This document shows positions 47,656-61,149 of a stretch of 64,000 bases of DNA, one piece after another. Every line of letters starts with the position of its first letter. Positions within the stretch are counted from its first letter, which is position 1. Under the pieces are notes generated by a model that saw only the letters and a program-made list of their open reading frames with translations, did not search any database and was not told the DNA's origin. Origin of the DNA: Edolisoma coerulescens. Its lineage: Eukaryota > Chordata > Aves > Passeriformes > Campephagidae. The stretch is taken from the NCBI GenBank assembly GCA_013397115.1, contig VWZW01000987.1, positions 213,607 through 277,606 on the forward strand, written 5' to 3'. The position numbers and the translations under genes are program-made.

Positions 47656-50600
47656 GGTGAGCGTCAGGGCAGGGATTAGGCAGGCAAGGAGCCGAGGTTG
47701 GATCTCAGAGGATGTGAGGAGCTGGGGTTTTGCAGAAACCCCTTGCTCCTACTTTCCAAATCCTCCATCCTTCAGTGCAGCCCTCTGCCTCCTCCAGCAC
47801 CACCGCGCTCCCCATGGGCACTGGAGAAGGCTCGAAAGGGGAAGCAACAGCCACCTTCTCCATTCCCAACCACATCTGCTGGGAATTACCATTTTTATTA
47901 AGACCTAACATGTCCTTGGCTGCTGGGAATGTGATTTGCTCCTGGAATGAGATTACAGCAGCTCCTGAGGATCCCATATCAGCATCCACCTCACTGTGGT
48001 GATGCTCCCATCCCCAGACAGAGGTGCCTCCATCAGTGGATGCTCACAGGCATCTCCACCACAGGGAGAGGTTGTGCTCAGGCATAGAACAGGGGGTGAT
48101 CCATGGGGATCCACTATCCTGAGCTCTTTCCCCTCAGGTGGGATGTTTGCTGTCTGGGAATGATGCCGGCTGTTTTTGCACCACTCATCACCTCTCACAG
48201 GGCAGGCACAAGGGAGGATGGAGGAGAAGCAGTGACCGAGGGTGGGTAATGTCTGCCCCCGCTGCGTGTCCCAGTGCCCAGCTGAGTGTGGGTTTGTGGG
48301 GACAGGGGTTCCCAAGTGCTGCTCTGCATCCCGAGCCAGAGCGATCCTCCTCTGAGCAGCACGGAGAATCACCTGCTGTGAATGTGCGAGAGAAATCTCT
48401 TCAACGCTCCTGCTGCCAGGGAAGTTGTTAGATGACTTTTGCCGGCGGTTTTCCAGATGAAAGGAGGTGAAAATCACCTCCATTAGTTGGCAGAGGCAGG
48501 TGGGAGGATCTGTGGAGAGAGCACTTCGGGGCTGACTGTGCAGATCCCAACCCCCTGCCCTCAAAGCCCCCCGGGCATGGGGTGGCACTTTGGGGGCCCA
48601 CGAGATGCTCTTGTGCCACCCCAACAAGGGGACTTGGGGTGGTGCTGATGCTGTGCGAGTTTGGGGTGGCCGGGGGGGAGCAGATATTAGGGAGGACTCC
48701 AGCTGGTGACACCCCTGGGACAGGTCCCCTGCACTTCTCTGCTTCCTGCCCCCCCAGCACGGCGGGTCCCACCAGTGGCAGCTGCCTGCAAAATAAAGCC
48801 ACAGCCCCCCGCAAATGATCCTCCAGGAGTGGATCTTGGCCACCACAAAACAGGCTATGACCTCTTGAGGGGGGATTCCACCACCCAGACCCCCAGAACC
48901 ATGGGCCAGACTGCTTGGGGGATTTTTCCTCTGCGTTTGATCCTCTGTTGTGACTTTCAGGAAGGGACAGTGCAGTCTCCGGGGGCCATAGGAGGGGGCT
49001 GACTGCTCTGCTCCCCCATCCTGCTGCCCTTCCTGCTTTGAAACTGCCTTCCAAGGAGCTGCTTAGCATTCGGAGCAGGCGCCTGCACCGTTTCAGGGCA
49101 AAAACTCCTTTTTTTTGCCTTCAAAAACACATCGATCTTCTGCAGCCTGCCATGAAGGGCAGCTGCTGACCTCCAAAACAGGACAGAGGGCTTTCCCAAA
49201 TGTATACGGTATAAAGGGTGCCTGCTCCATCCCACAGCCCCTCACCCATCACCGCCCAGCTCTGCCAGCCCCTGCGTTCAAAGGAAAAGGCATCAAAACC
49301 CCAATCTCTTCAATTTCCCTTTGGTCTTTTTTTTTTCCCCTTCTCCACTGAAGGAGTTCAGCTCCCAGATACCGCCTGCATAGACACAGAAAAGAAAATT
49401 TCCAGGAATTGCTGCTCTCTCTGGGAAATTCATCACAGGGGTCCAGGCAGCTGAGTTGATGCCAGTCACTTCTTGCCCAGTGTTTGGCCACTGGTGGGAC
49501 TGTGGGCAGGCTGTACCCTGGCTGCCCCAGCATCCACCAGGAACCAGCACATTTCCCAGCAAGGTTTGGTGCCACATGAGGGGTAGAAGCTCATCTGCCT
49601 AAGGAGAATGGCTGATTTATCTGCATTCCCTTTCCTGATAAAGACCTGGCTGTGGGCTCACCAGGCGGAGGAGGCAATACTGAAATAGCTTCTTTTCTTA
49701 TACTTCACGTGGGGATTATTATTATGCCTCTCTCGAGTTCCCCCTCTGCTGCCAGCACAGGAAAAACCCCTGCGGTGCCACCATCAGCAGCACTGCCACC
49801 AGGCAAAATGGGACCGTGTCCCCTGGCACTGCAGCCAGGCCCCTGGCACCGTGGGCTTCCCTCTTCCACCCACACACGGGGGGAACATCCTCCCGGGCAC
49901 CTGCAGTGGCACAGGCAGAGCCGTGGAGCTGAGCATCTCCTCCTGCCTTGCACCTGCGCAGCCACTGCCGGCTGCCACGAGGGGTGAAACGTGTCCCTGC
50001 AGGGAGCAAACTCCCAGCACGCCACAAACCCGTGGACCTTTGCTCCAAAATGTTTGCTTATGACTAATCACAGCTATCCCAGTGCCAGCTGGGGACCGGT
50101 GTCCGCTGTCCCTGTGGCCTCAGCAGCCACCAGCTCACCAGTGCCCGGTGGCAAAGCCCCCGGCTGCGACAGCACCGCAGCTCTTGGGGACTCCTATCCT
50201 AAGAATGCAAAGAAGTGGGTCCAGCTCCAGCCCACCCATGGCCATCTCCTCCTGGCAGCTCTGGGGAAGTGGCAGGGCTGGTGGCTCCCATTAGAGAGGT
50301 GAAGGCTGGGGAGAAAAACGAGTATTGATCGTCCCTGCGAGTCCAGCACGAGGCACGCGCAGCCCACGACCGCGATCGATCGTGCCAGGGAGGCATTTGC
50401 TCTCACTGAGGTTTTTGTGCCCATCTGGGGCTCCAGGAGGAAGCCTGTGCTGTGCCAGCATCCAGCATGGCCCCTGCACAGCTCCATCCTCCACGGTGCA
50501 CCCTCCGTCAAGCTCTCTGAGCCGGTCTCTCCATCCGTAGGAAGCTCGAGGGCTGGGATGCTCACTCGTGCATGGCAGGGGTGAGAAGGCAAAGCAGCCA

Positions 50601-52859
50601 CCCCACGGCTGGAGCCTCTCCGTCCCCTCAGTTTCCACACGGGTGGCATGGAGACAGCCCCAAGGATTCCCTGCCTGGCAGGGTTTCCTCTCTCAGAGCC
50701 CTGTGGGCTCCCGTCTCGGCGGGGATGCTCTGTGCACACAGGCTCCCCTCAGAGCTGTGTTCCCGTCCTGCTCCACATCCCCAGGGCTGACTGTCTCGGT
50801 GGTTCATGGGGCGCCCAGCCTTGGTGCAAGCGGAGGAACGGGCTGAAAATTGGAGATTTCCGTCCCTCCAGAGGAGGATGTCGGCAGAGGATGAAGGCAG
50901 AACTACACTTCCCAGAGTGCTCCTGGCACTGCCGGGGGAAAGGCTGAGGGACCCAGACACCAGCTCCTCCCTGCTCCTATATTATTCTCCTTCTTGTTTA
51001 TTTGTGGGTTTTCTGCACTTAACTGCCTGCCTCATCCACTTAATTGGGGGATTATTGCCACTACCTGCCCGCCCGCCAGAGCCCAACTCATTACTGGGGC
51101 TTATTTATTAGCAGCGAGGCAGCAGAAACGCACCCTGCAGCTCCCTCTTCTCCTCCTCTGGCACAGGCAGCTGGAGGCGATGGAGGAAAGCGAGCAGGAG
51201 CCAGGATGGGGCCAGTGACGGCGGCCACAGTTTGGCCAGGGCCAGGTCAATGCCAGCCTCTGCCACACATGGAGGCATCGCAGCAGCCTCCTGCGGCGCC
51301 TGGCATCAGCCTGGGGCACCGCTGCTCTTGGCAAAGCACAGAAGGAGGACCAAAAAAGCCTGGCTGCTCCTTAAAAGTGTTCCCTGAGCTCGGGAAAGGT
51401 CAGCCGCACAGCGCTGTCCTTCTGCTCGCAGCAAGGGACCCCTCTGCTCACAGCGGCAGCTGAGTGGCAGCCGTGTGGCACGGCGATGCCCACGGCAGGG
51501 AGGCGAAGAGGCCTCTGCCCCCTGAGCCCAGGAGGAGCCAGCAGCGCCCCACGGCTCCTCTCCAAACCGCTGCTCCCATTTCCAGGCGGGAGAATCTAGG
51601 AAAAATGTGAGAGAGCTGCATATTGAGCGCTTTGATAAATAAAACATGTCGAGAAGGCAATCAGTGCTGCCCACTTGGCTGCAGCAGCTCCGTCTGCGGC
51701 GGCTGCATGGGGGGAATTCACAAGCGGTGCCACCCCGGCCGTCAGGCCGCCAGCCCCGGCGCTGCTCCTCTGCTCGCATCCGAGTTTCGCTGCCTCAGCA
51801 CCGAGGGGGATTGATTTATTCATCAGCCTCTCCATCCCGCAGCAGCCCTGCAAGAAGGAGTGGTGCAGTGAGCTGCTGCGTGATGTGACGAGCAGCACGG
51901 CGGGAGCAGGGAGGGATAACCGGAGGTGGCTCCCGGCTGACCCGCGGCTGACCCTGCCGTGATGCCTGGTGGAAGAAGGATTCCCCAGGGTGGGAAATGT
52001 GAGCAGCAAACTCCCTTGGGGCCGTGGTGCTGAGCCCTCCTCGGGCACTAAGGCACAGCTGTCTTGCACCCCCTTTTCAGGAGGGAGAGGCAGGACCCCG
52101 CTGTTCAGAGAGCGATCAGAGATCCCGATGGCCAGACAGATTGCAAAGACCATGTTGCGACAACGATTGTTGTGTTGCAACACAAGGAGCCCGCCCCAGA
52201 AAACACCAGAGCATCTCCAGGGCTTGGTGGAAGCTGTTCCGAGGACCCACAAACCCACAGCAAAATCTAGGGGGAAAAAAGGCCTCACCTGCCTGCCAGG
52301 AACACAAGGGCAGCGGCCTGTGGAGAGAGACTGGGCAGGGGGAGGATGAGTTCCAGCCCCTCAGGCCACTGGGGATCTTTGCCGTCCTCTTGATCGTGCT
52401 CTGCACCAATCCCTGAACTGGAGTTTTGGCTTCTTCAAGCCTCTGTGGACAAGTTCTTGCTCTTCTCACACTCCCTCCTTCTGCTGTTCCCTACCCCGTG
52501 CAGCAGTGCATGACCAGCCTACCCAGATCCCCATCTCAGAGCTCTGCAGCCCCCAGAGCAGCCTCTGCTCCAGCCTCTCCACCTCCTCTGCTCCCCCCTG
52601 GCTTTTCTGTGAGCCCTGCAGGCTCCAGCGGGCTCATGGCTCTCCATCATCCCCATCCTCAGGACACCCTGCAAGAGAACCTGGGCAAGGGCTTTGCACA
52701 ACAGGGATCTCTGATCTGGGGAGCACTGCTGACACCCTGAGACACCCAGAGATGCCCTGTCTAGAGACCCCTCCTCTGGGGGTCCTGGCAGTGCCAGGGG
52801 AGAGGAATCACCAACTCAGAAGGGAGAGAAGCACTGGGGCCTGTGGGGAGACAGCAAAT
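47656..52859. other. GC-rich non-coding stretch
   Basis: About 5.2 kb with no recognised exon. A 297-codon minus-strand frame at 47,953-48,846 is accompanied by long frames in other phases and lacks any known motif. A moderately AT-rich patch at 50.98-51.12 kb (CTTAATTGGGGGATTATTGCC, TTATTTATTAG) is another possible regulatory island. Confidence 0.5.
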
Positions 52860-53133
52860 ATTGGAAGGAATTGCTGGATGGGGGGAAACTGGCAGGTCCA
52901 GGGGGTCCAGAGGGATGGCCAGGGAGTGGGGGGAATTTCTGGGTACTGGAGAAACGGGTGGCCAAGGAATGGGGGTACTGGAAGACATGGCCACGTACTG
53001 GAGGTGGCTGTTCTGGCGCTGGAGGTGCAGCTGTCGGCACAAGTGGTACTGGGAGGGGTGCTGGGTCCTGGGGGTGATGCCGGGTGAGGGGGGGCATAGC
53101 CGGGCTGCAGGGGGCGGATGGTTAAATAGCAGG
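52860..53133. repeat. G-rich degenerate repeat next to the assembly gap
   Basis: The plus strand is strongly G-rich with many G3-G7 runs and a recurring (G)TACTGG(A) word at irregular spacing (about 52,951, 52,976, 52,996, 53,045). It looks like a degenerate low-complexity or minisatellite-like block, likely able to form G-quadruplexes. This may explain why the assembly breaks immediately after it. Confidence 0.45.
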
Positions 53134-53363
53134 NNNNNNNNNNNNNNNNNNNNNNNNNNNNNNNNNNNNNNNNNNNNNNNNNNNNNNNNNNNNNNNNNNN
53201 NNNNNNNNNNNNNNNNNNNNNNNNNNNNNNNNNNNNNNNNNNNNNNNNNNNNNNNNNNNNNNNNNNNNNNNNNNNNNNNNNNNNNNNNNNNNNNNNNNNN
53301 NNNNNNNNNNNNNNNNNNNNNNNNNNNNNNNNNNNNNNNNNNNNNNNNNNNNNNNNNNNNNNN
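53134..53363. other. Assembly gap, 230 N
   Basis: A run of 230 undetermined bases. The true size of the missing sequence is unknown. It lies between a G-rich block and a CpG-rich block, so a promoter or exon could be hidden in it. Open frames crossing it have no meaning. Confidence 1.
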
Positions 53364-54030
53364 GAGAAAGGGCTGTCACCCCCGGACCGCGCTATGGATC
53401 CCCCCCTCCAGCCCCTCCGTGCCTGGCCACCCCCCGCGGGGGGCTCCGCAGAGCGGGGCTGTGGGCAGGGAGAGGATGCGACCTGATCCCGCCATCACCC
53501 CCTGCCTGCAGCCGGGAGGCTCCGTGCACCTTTCTGCCGTGGGGAGCTGCCGGTACCTGCCGGGCTCTTGCCATGCCTCCCCATCACCGGCTCCCTCCTC
53601 CTCCGCCCTGCTCTCCACGGCTAAGTCCAACCACTCGTGGAGCATTCCAGCTGTGCCGTCCCCTGTCCCCTGGGATTCAATCCCTCTCCCCTCTGCGCTG
53701 TCCCCACGAGGCGCTTCCTAAGCCCCACAGTCCAGCCCCTCTGCCCGCCGTGCCCCCAGCGCCACGGCCGCAGCACACGGGCAGGTGGCTGCCGTGATCC
53801 AGGCCCTGGCAGCACGCGGTGGCACTGCCACCCGCATGGCACGAGCGTGACCGGGCAGCCGCTGCCCGAGGCTGGCAGTGCGGTGAGTCAGAGCGGCGAA
53901 GCGGGGCTGGCACCGTGGCTCAGAACAGGGCTCAGGGCTCGGGGCTTCTCCCAGCCGGGCTCCGCGGTGGTGGCAGCTGCCGGCCGGGGCTGGTGGAGGA
54001 ACCGGAGCGATTCGAGTCAAGCTGAGGTGC
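53364..54030. promoter_or_regulatory. CpG-rich block downstream of the gap, candidate CpG island
   Basis: CpG density is high right after the gap (CCCGGACCGCGC, CCCCGCGGGG, GCCGTGCCCCCAGCGCCACG, GCCGGCCGGGGC among others) and falls off by about 54.05 kb. The missing bases probably belong to the same island. It could be a promoter or an untranslated first exon of a neighbouring gene or lncRNA. No open frame here resembles a known protein. Confidence 0.4.
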
Positions 54031-57000
54031 TGGGTTTGGCAAATAGAGGATGAGGAAGGATGGGTCAGGTTCAGGGTGCAGAGAAGTGTCCTCCCTGCCA
54101 AACCTGCCCTCGTGCCTCTGAGGCTGCAGGACCCCCAGGGTTGCCAGGAGAGGCTCCAGTATGGAGACAAAGGAGCTCGGTCCCCATCCAGTAGCACTGC
54201 TCACAGTGTCTGACCCCCACCCTCCGGGGGAAACTGGAGATGGCTCAGCTGAGACAAACTGGCACAGAAAAATGTCTCAAAGTCTCGCTTGGCTGTGGGC
54301 CGAGTGTTTGTTTCTTCGATTGCCTCGCGTGATGACATTAGTATTGAAATGACCCTGAGCAGACAGAGCTCTGAACACCTCACAGCACTGGAGGACGAAT
54401 GTGGTTCACACCTTGGCTCTTCCCTGGGTTTCTGCCGAGGCTGCTGCCAGGCACAGCCCACCAGGCCCTTATCAAGAGCCAAGGGCAGCTGCGTTGAGTT
54501 GCCCAGCCTGGTTTACACTGTGGAGACGAGAAGTCCCAGCAGAAGTCCAGTCCTGTGGAAAAACCTTCTGGGGAAGAGGCAGTGACCACTGGCAGTGTGG
54601 CACATCTCCATTCCTACCCCTGGGCACCAGTGTGCCCCCCTGGCCTGGAGCTCAGGAGGTCTGGTATGGCAGGAGAGCATGGACACTGCAGCCCAGGCTG
54701 CTGCCTCTCCCGCCGGCACCGAGCCCAAGCCCTCGGGCACCACACGCAGCCCCAACAGCCAGGGCTGGACCCAGAGGACCTTCCCCGTGGCCAGAGGATC
54801 TCTGCTCCCGCCCGCAGCCTCTGTGTGTTCCTGGCCAGGCCTTCCCATTTGTTCTTATGCCAGCATCATCCTCGAGTTTAAATGATCCTTCTCCCTCCCC
54901 GGTGTTTATTCGCCGGGTGTATTTATAGAGAGCAATCAGGCCTGCTCAGCCAGGGTAAACAAGCTGTGCTCCTGCGGGCTGCTCTCGCGTGAGCGCTCTC
55001 TGCTCGCTCGTCCCAGGAGCTTTCCCCTTTGCCTCTGCTCGTCCCACGGAGCCTTCCTGGCTGCAGAGACCCGGACCATCTGCCTTGTCCAGCTGTGGGC
55101 TCTCCAGGCTGTGCCTGCAGGCTCACCAGCTCACCCAGTGCCTTGCCAGGAGCCACTGTCACCTTTACCGTGTTGTTCTGCACCACAGGTCCCTGCTCCT
55201 CCTGCACGCAGCCAGGCCAGCAGGTCCATCCCTCCCTAACCGGTGTCACCAGCCCCTGCTGTGACACTCACCAGAGGCTCAGAAACACTGCTCATCTCAG
55301 TCAAATCCCAGAGCCCCACAATGGTGCGACCCAGACCTGCCCCAATCTGAGGCGAGAGGAATTGTGCAAGAGGCATTGAGATGTTTGAGGCTGAGGATCT
55401 GCTGTTTGAAGGCAAGGCAGGTCAGCTCAGGGAGAGACCTCCACTGGGGAATGCCTCTGGGGGCTGCCTGGTGTGGTGTGGCACCCTGAGCCCTTTGCAG
55501 CCCTGCATGAGAGCCAGGACAGCGCACTGCCAGCACAGACTTTCCCCAGACGTTGTGACTCTGAACCTTCCTTCTCACCTGTGGTGCCAGACCCAAGGCA
55601 GGTCCCAGGAGCATCTGCCTTAGGCAGGGGAAGTGCTTTGAGATGTGCCCTGAGTTTCTCAGCCTGTGCACCTCGCTGCTCACCCTCCTCCTTCCCCAGT
55701 CCACCCTCCTCACAGACATTTGGACAAGCTCAGCTATTCAAGCAGGGTGCTGAGAGCTGGATATGCCAAAGCAGAAGAGCTGTGGACTCACTAATGCCTC
55801 ATCTCAAGCATTAAGTTTTCCCTGGACACTGTGTCTTGTGTCCAGACTGGATCAAAACATCCCTGCCAGCACCTGGGGGCACTGCTGTCCCTGGAGCTGG
55901 GGGAGTTCTGGCACCATCACCCTGCTCTGCTGTTCCCTGTCCTCTGCTTTGGCTGTGGTTGGTGTCTGGCTGCCTGGACAGACAGACAGACTGAGCTAGT
56001 GCAGCTGTCCAGGTGAGATGCATCTTCATGGTCCTGGCAGACTCTGCCCATAGCAAAGGAGGTAAAAAACCTCTTTGGTCTGGCTGGAATAAAAAATGCC
56101 CTGCAGGGATTGGAGGAGCACCCCTCAGGACTCTCTGCATCCTCTCAGGTACCTGGGCAGGGTGTTCCTGCTCTTCCCACCCTCTGGGGTTTCAGCAAAT
56201 AAATATCTGCTGATTTGCACCCCGGGCCATGGCCAGCAGAGCCAAACCGACGCTGTCCCAGCCCAGCTGTCTCCTTGGCGCTGTCTGGAAACCAGACGCC
56301 CCCAGGCACACGTCCCTGCAGCTCTCTGCAGCCCGTCTCACCCTGCTCCAGAGCCTTCCCACATCCCAAAGGAGGCAGTGGTTGTCCCCAGCAAAGGTCA
56401 CCTTCACGCTGCTGCCGAGCCCTTTCCAGGCTGAGCTCTCAGCACTGCATTTCCCCGGGCACCAGTCACCATTCTGGGGTCTCCCCAGAGGTCCCACCGG
56501 GGACCCTCTGCCTCTTTCCACAGCCAACCTCCCCAAACTCTGTTCCCAGGGGCTGTCAGTGTCTCCTGCTCCCGGGGTTGGAATGAGGCATCCGTGCTCC
56601 GTAAAGCTTTTAAAAATGCAGCCTCCATCCATCCCAGCCCCTGCTCCTCCACAGCGTCGGTGTTTGCCCGTGTTTCCCCTGGCTCCCCTGGGTCATATAT
56701 TTATCTCCAATTTGCCAAAGCCTCCCTCCTTCCCCAGGGTGGAAGAAAAGCCTTTGCTTGAAGTCAGGGTGAATTTGTAACTTCCCCGGGAACCTGCTCC
56801 TCGAGCTGTAGAGGAGAAATCACGCTCGTGACATGTGTCACAGTGACACGAGCCACACCACAGGGACAGCCCACCCCAGAAACTGCCAGCGTGGCACCCA
56901 GCACCCTGGCACCCAGGTCCCTGCACAGCCCCTGCACAGGCCAGCATCCCCTGCATCTCCCCAAGCATCACTGGGGAGATTTCAAGGACATTTGAGGAAG

Positions 57001-57059
57001 GGATGAGATCCCCAGACAGAAGATTCCTGAGCTCCAGCAGGAGGGGGGGAGCCCAGAGC
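54031..57059. other. GC-rich non-coding stretch
   Basis: No gene is recognised. A lower-GC patch at 54,265-54,365 with CGCGTGATGACATTAG (CRE-like TGATGACA) may be regulatory. (GACA)4 occurs at about 55,978-55,994. The remaining open frames are compositional. Confidence 0.5.
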
Positions 57060-57240
57060 GGCGTCAGGCTTCCTCCAGTCGCTGAGTCCGAGCAAGGACT
57101 TTTGTTTGGTGGCTTGTTTTAACTTGCCATTATGTTCTCCAAAGAAGAAATTCATCATGTGCAAGCTAAGGAAGGCAGAGTTAATGTGAAATTTTAAAAC
57201 CCTTGAAGAGTTGAGAGCCCTCTAAATTTTTAATGAAGGC
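57060..57240. promoter_or_regulatory. AT-rich single-copy island, candidate regulatory element
   Basis: Bordered by GC-rich DNA, the block contains CTTGTTTTAACTTGCCATTA, AAATTCATCATGTGCAAGC, GAGTTAATGTGAAATTTTAA and AAATTTTTAATGAAGG. There is no open frame, no simple repeat and no repeat-family resemblance. Homeodomain-type TTAATG appears twice. Function is speculative. Confidence 0.28.
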
Positions 57241-60200
57241 ATCCAAACTGCTGGGTACCTGCAGAGACGGCCAGGAGCCCTCTGCCAGCAGCAGAGTGGG
57301 TGCCCCGGATCCAGGAGAGGACCAAAAACTCTGATGAGCTGCCACATCCTGCAGCCTGTCACCCTCTGCACGCCCTGCTGGGCTCCCACCTGCAGGGAGA
57401 CGGTGGCTCTTGGCAGCAGGTTGCTCCCATCCTTGGAGGTCGGGATGCAGGGAGTCCACAGACCCACCTGGGTGGAGGGGAGGGCAGCAAGCAGTGGTGT
57501 GCTCTGTCTGTCACCCATCAAGTGATTCCACTTTGTTGATGCCACCTGGTCCTGTGGCCCCTCCAAGGCACTCATGCTCTCGCTGTCGGTGTCTCTCCAG
57601 GCCCTGCTCTCCCTGCGATGCCCAGCCACCCCCCCGAGGTCCTTGTGCCCCTGCGTTAGCTGCTGAAGCAGACACCTGGTGCTGCACACACCAAGGTAGG
57701 CAGCGCTGTGCCTCTGGGGGGGTTGGGGGGCCCTTTCACTCCCCGTGCTATGGGGGGCACAGCACAGCCATGGGATGGATGGGGAGGCTCAGAGGTACCA
57801 CCTGGGGCTGCCTCAGTGGCGCCAGTCAGAGCACCCGAGATGGGGGGGTCTCCTCTTGGTGACACTTTGACTCAGGGCAAGAGGCACCTGAAGCAGCTCA
57901 GGACTGGGCAGAGGCCATGGGAATGAGGACCAGCTCAGGCCCTCGGCAGATGCTGGGCACGGTCCCACCTGGAGACTGTGGCAAGGGATGGTGACTGTGC
58001 AGGTGGCACAGGGCCAGGGTTTTTTTCTTCTTTTTTTTTTTTTTTTTTGAAAGCCCCCAGATGGGAAAGGTACGAGCCAAACCCCACTGAAAGCAGCCAA
58101 GAATGAATTTTCTGGCCCGAGCCCCAGCAGCTCTTGGAGCAGCACCGTGCCTGTCCAGCGTCACGCTGTGGCAGAAACCCCAGGCACAGGCAGGCTGGGG
58201 GAAGTCTCAGCTGGGGTGGGCAGCAAGCCCCACACCCATCCCAGCTACTCCCTGGTGCAGAGATCTCACCCCTCCCCGCCTCCCCAGCCAGGGCAGCTCA
58301 GGCTCATCCTGCTCCCAGCGAGCTGCAGCTTGGCTGGAGCCCAGGCACCCAGATGTCTCCCCCCACGCTGCCATGGAGCCCCCCACCATGCAGCCATCTG
58401 CTGCCATCGAGGACAGGGTGTCCCTGGAGTTGCCCCCCTTATCCAGCTCTGTTGCCAGGCCATGGGGCATCTGGGCTCCCAAACCCCCCCTCTCACGGGA
58501 TACAATGAGCCTTTCCCCCAGAGAAGGCAGATGCTCTCCCAGAGCCAGGCTGGGAGCTTGGGTCAAGCATCCCTGCTCCTCACTCCCTCCCTCTCCCCAG
58601 CACTGGTGGTACAGAGAGGGGTTAAAGCACCCCAGTCTGTCCTCAGCTCGGGTGTCCCAAAGAGCTTACAGGGTCTTTGTGAAACCAACATTATATCAGC
58701 ATGAGGCTGAACCCCAGGTGAGCAGTGCCCAGGGTCTCATTTTTTAGGGTGTTTTGGCTGGAGAGGGGACAGGTGGGGGCTGCCATTGCTCTGCCGTGAC
58801 CTGGATGCCCAGCCTTGAGCCAATCATGCCCTTGTCCTTCGTGTCTTTTTTCTGTCAGTGAGATGAGGGTGGGTATAACCTCTCCGAGGCTTTCTGTGGG
58901 GAGTGGGTGCCCAAATCCCATCCTGACACGGAGCCAGGAGATGATCCTTGTGCATCCACTACCCACACAGTCCTGACCACCTCAGTCACTGGTGCCTGCA
59001 CAGGCCCTGTCGGTGTGGCGAGGGTGAAAATCAGTGTGTGCACAGGGTGGGGCAATGGGGAGGCAGCAGAGGGGCTCAGGGGGGCTTTTCTCTGCTTCCC
59101 AAGCGGTGCCTGGTGCGCTGCGCCCAGCTCGGCTCCGCACCGGCCCCTGCAGAGCTGCGCGGGTGTGCGTGCCTGCCATAAATATTGATGGGGTGGACTC
59201 GGCTCAAGTGTGCCCTTGTAGAGGCGGTGGGGATGTAAATGCTGCACCTGCTGTGTGGGCAGGGCAGCGCGGCGGCGGTGAGAGCACCGCGGCTGAACGC
59301 GGTGTCTGTTTCACAGGGAGGTGGGATCCGTCCTGTGTAGGGTGGGAGCGGCCAGGTGAGTAAGCCCGGGGGTCATAAACCTGTTTGGGGAAGTGGCCAG
59401 ACCTGCTGCGAGCCTAAATCGTGTGGCTGAGTCTGCAGCGAGCCAGCGTGGCTCCCACAGCCCGTCCCCACACGGCCACACCAGGATAAACAGCGAGGGG
59501 CTGCAGTGCCTCTGTTTAATAATGCATGGCACAGAGGCACCGGACACACGCTGGGAGTCGGGAGCTGCGGGGATGAGGAGTCACCGCTGCAGCACTCGAG
59601 TGGCAGGGTCCGTGCCGGCGTCCCCCTGGCACTCACAGGTTCATCCCAACGTGCTCCAGCACTCATGAGATGTGGACTCCTTGGGGTTCTGGGTGGCCCT
59701 GAGACTGGGGCTGGGTGAGCAGAGCTTCACATCACAGGGCACAGAGCAGTGGTGGCAAAGCCAAGGTGCTTGGTCACACCAAGGCTGACACCCCGGCCAC
59801 TCTGGAGTCCTCTTAGCTGTAGCCTGGAGCTGAGTCCCCATCTCCTCGGGCAGTCTCGGTGGGAGATTCAGCCCCTGCATCCCTCTGTGACACAGCTGTA
59901 GGTGTAGATGGTCGTTTTGGGGAGCTCTGGAGGGCTGAGCAGCACTGGGAGCACCCCCTGTCTCTGGTATCCTCCTGGGACACTGCCATGCTGGGAACAG
60001 CTGGAAGCCAGGGGCTCAGCCTGCTCCTCGCTCAGCCCATCCCTCCGTCAGCCGCAGCCTCCCTGGCTCGCACGCTGCTGCCGTGCCTGGGACGAGCAGG
60101 TGCATGGTGGGGCCCCGCAGGCGCCGGTTCACAGCCAGCTCCTGTGATGGCCCCCCCGGGGACGTCCCTCCTTGCGTGCAGTTCCGTGATCCGGCCCCAC

Positions 60201-61149
60201 CGACCATCTGCTGTGGCAGATCCCTGCCACCCACTCGCTCCCCAGCCCACGCTGCGCCCTGCAGCACGGAGCGGGGCAGGGATGAGCTGGGGGTGCCCAG
60301 TGCACCCCGTGCCCCACGAGGAGAGGGCAGACAGGTCAGCCAGAGTGACAGTGACAGGGCTGTGGTAGCAATGCAGATGGGTGTTGATGCAGACGGACCC
60401 GTGTGGTGATGCAGGAGAGCAGGAACAGCCGCAGTGTCGGCCCAGAGCCCCTCTGGCTGCAGGGGTGCACAGGGCGGGCAGCAGGAGCCCCCCCCGCCCC
60501 AGCCAGCCAGCGAAGCTCAGAGCCAGGGAGATCCTCAGGGCTCAGGGCCAGCAGAAGTTACCCCATAAGGGTGGTTTTTGCCCATTTGCTCTGTCCCTCT
60601 CTGGTCACCTCAGGGGGACCTGCCACAGTGCTGCTCCCACAGTTGGGAGCACCATGGTGGAGCTGGGGTCAAGCTGTGGCATGAGCCCACCTCCCTCCCC
60701 ACCAGCCCCAGGGCTCCTGGTGAGTGCTGGACAAGCAGCGAGACCACATTCACACCCGGTATCTGACGTGGGTGTGATAACGGGTGAGTGGGTGCTGGGG
60801 CCTCCCTCACGTGTGCTGGGGGGTCTGTGACTTGCTGCAGGGGCAGCGTGGTGGCCACGGCATTCCCAGGGGCTGGACGTGAGTGGCTCTGAGCACCACA
60901 GACTCACCTCGCCCTGAGCACAGCATGAGGGAGTGACCCTGGGTCCCCTTGTCCCTGAGCAGTCTGTGCTCAGCCAGGAGCTGGAGGCTCTGTCTCCAGA
61001 CTGATTCTACAGCACGGCTGGTGCCTGTCCCTGTCCCTGCCCCTGTCCCTGCCCCCGCCGGGTGCCAGCCCCAAGGGACCAGAGTTGCTCTTCAGAGGCT
61101 GCAGCTGCTGCATGTTTCGTGCTGCCTCTTCCTCTTCTCCCCGCTGCTG
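57241..61149. other. GC-rich non-coding stretch with poly-T tract, CpG block and hexamer repeat
   Basis: No coding exon is recognised. A T-rich tract (T6CTTC followed by about 18 T) lies at 58,021-58,048 and could be an inverted poly-A. CpG density rises at 59,100-59,300 (GCGCCCAGCTCGGCTCCGCACC, GCGCGGCGGCGG). A CCCTGT/CCCTGC hexamer run occupies about 61,023-61,056. Open frames reach 214 codons in overlapping phases and have no known motifs. Confidence 0.5.

Noticed and set aside
47953..48846. 297-codon minus-strand open frame
   Set aside because: No recognisable domain, random-looking composition, and long frames in neighbouring phases. The AT-poor context makes stops rare.
52843..53721. 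292-codon open frame crossing the N run
   Set aside because: About a quarter of it is undetermined sequence, so the frame continuity is an artefact of the gap.
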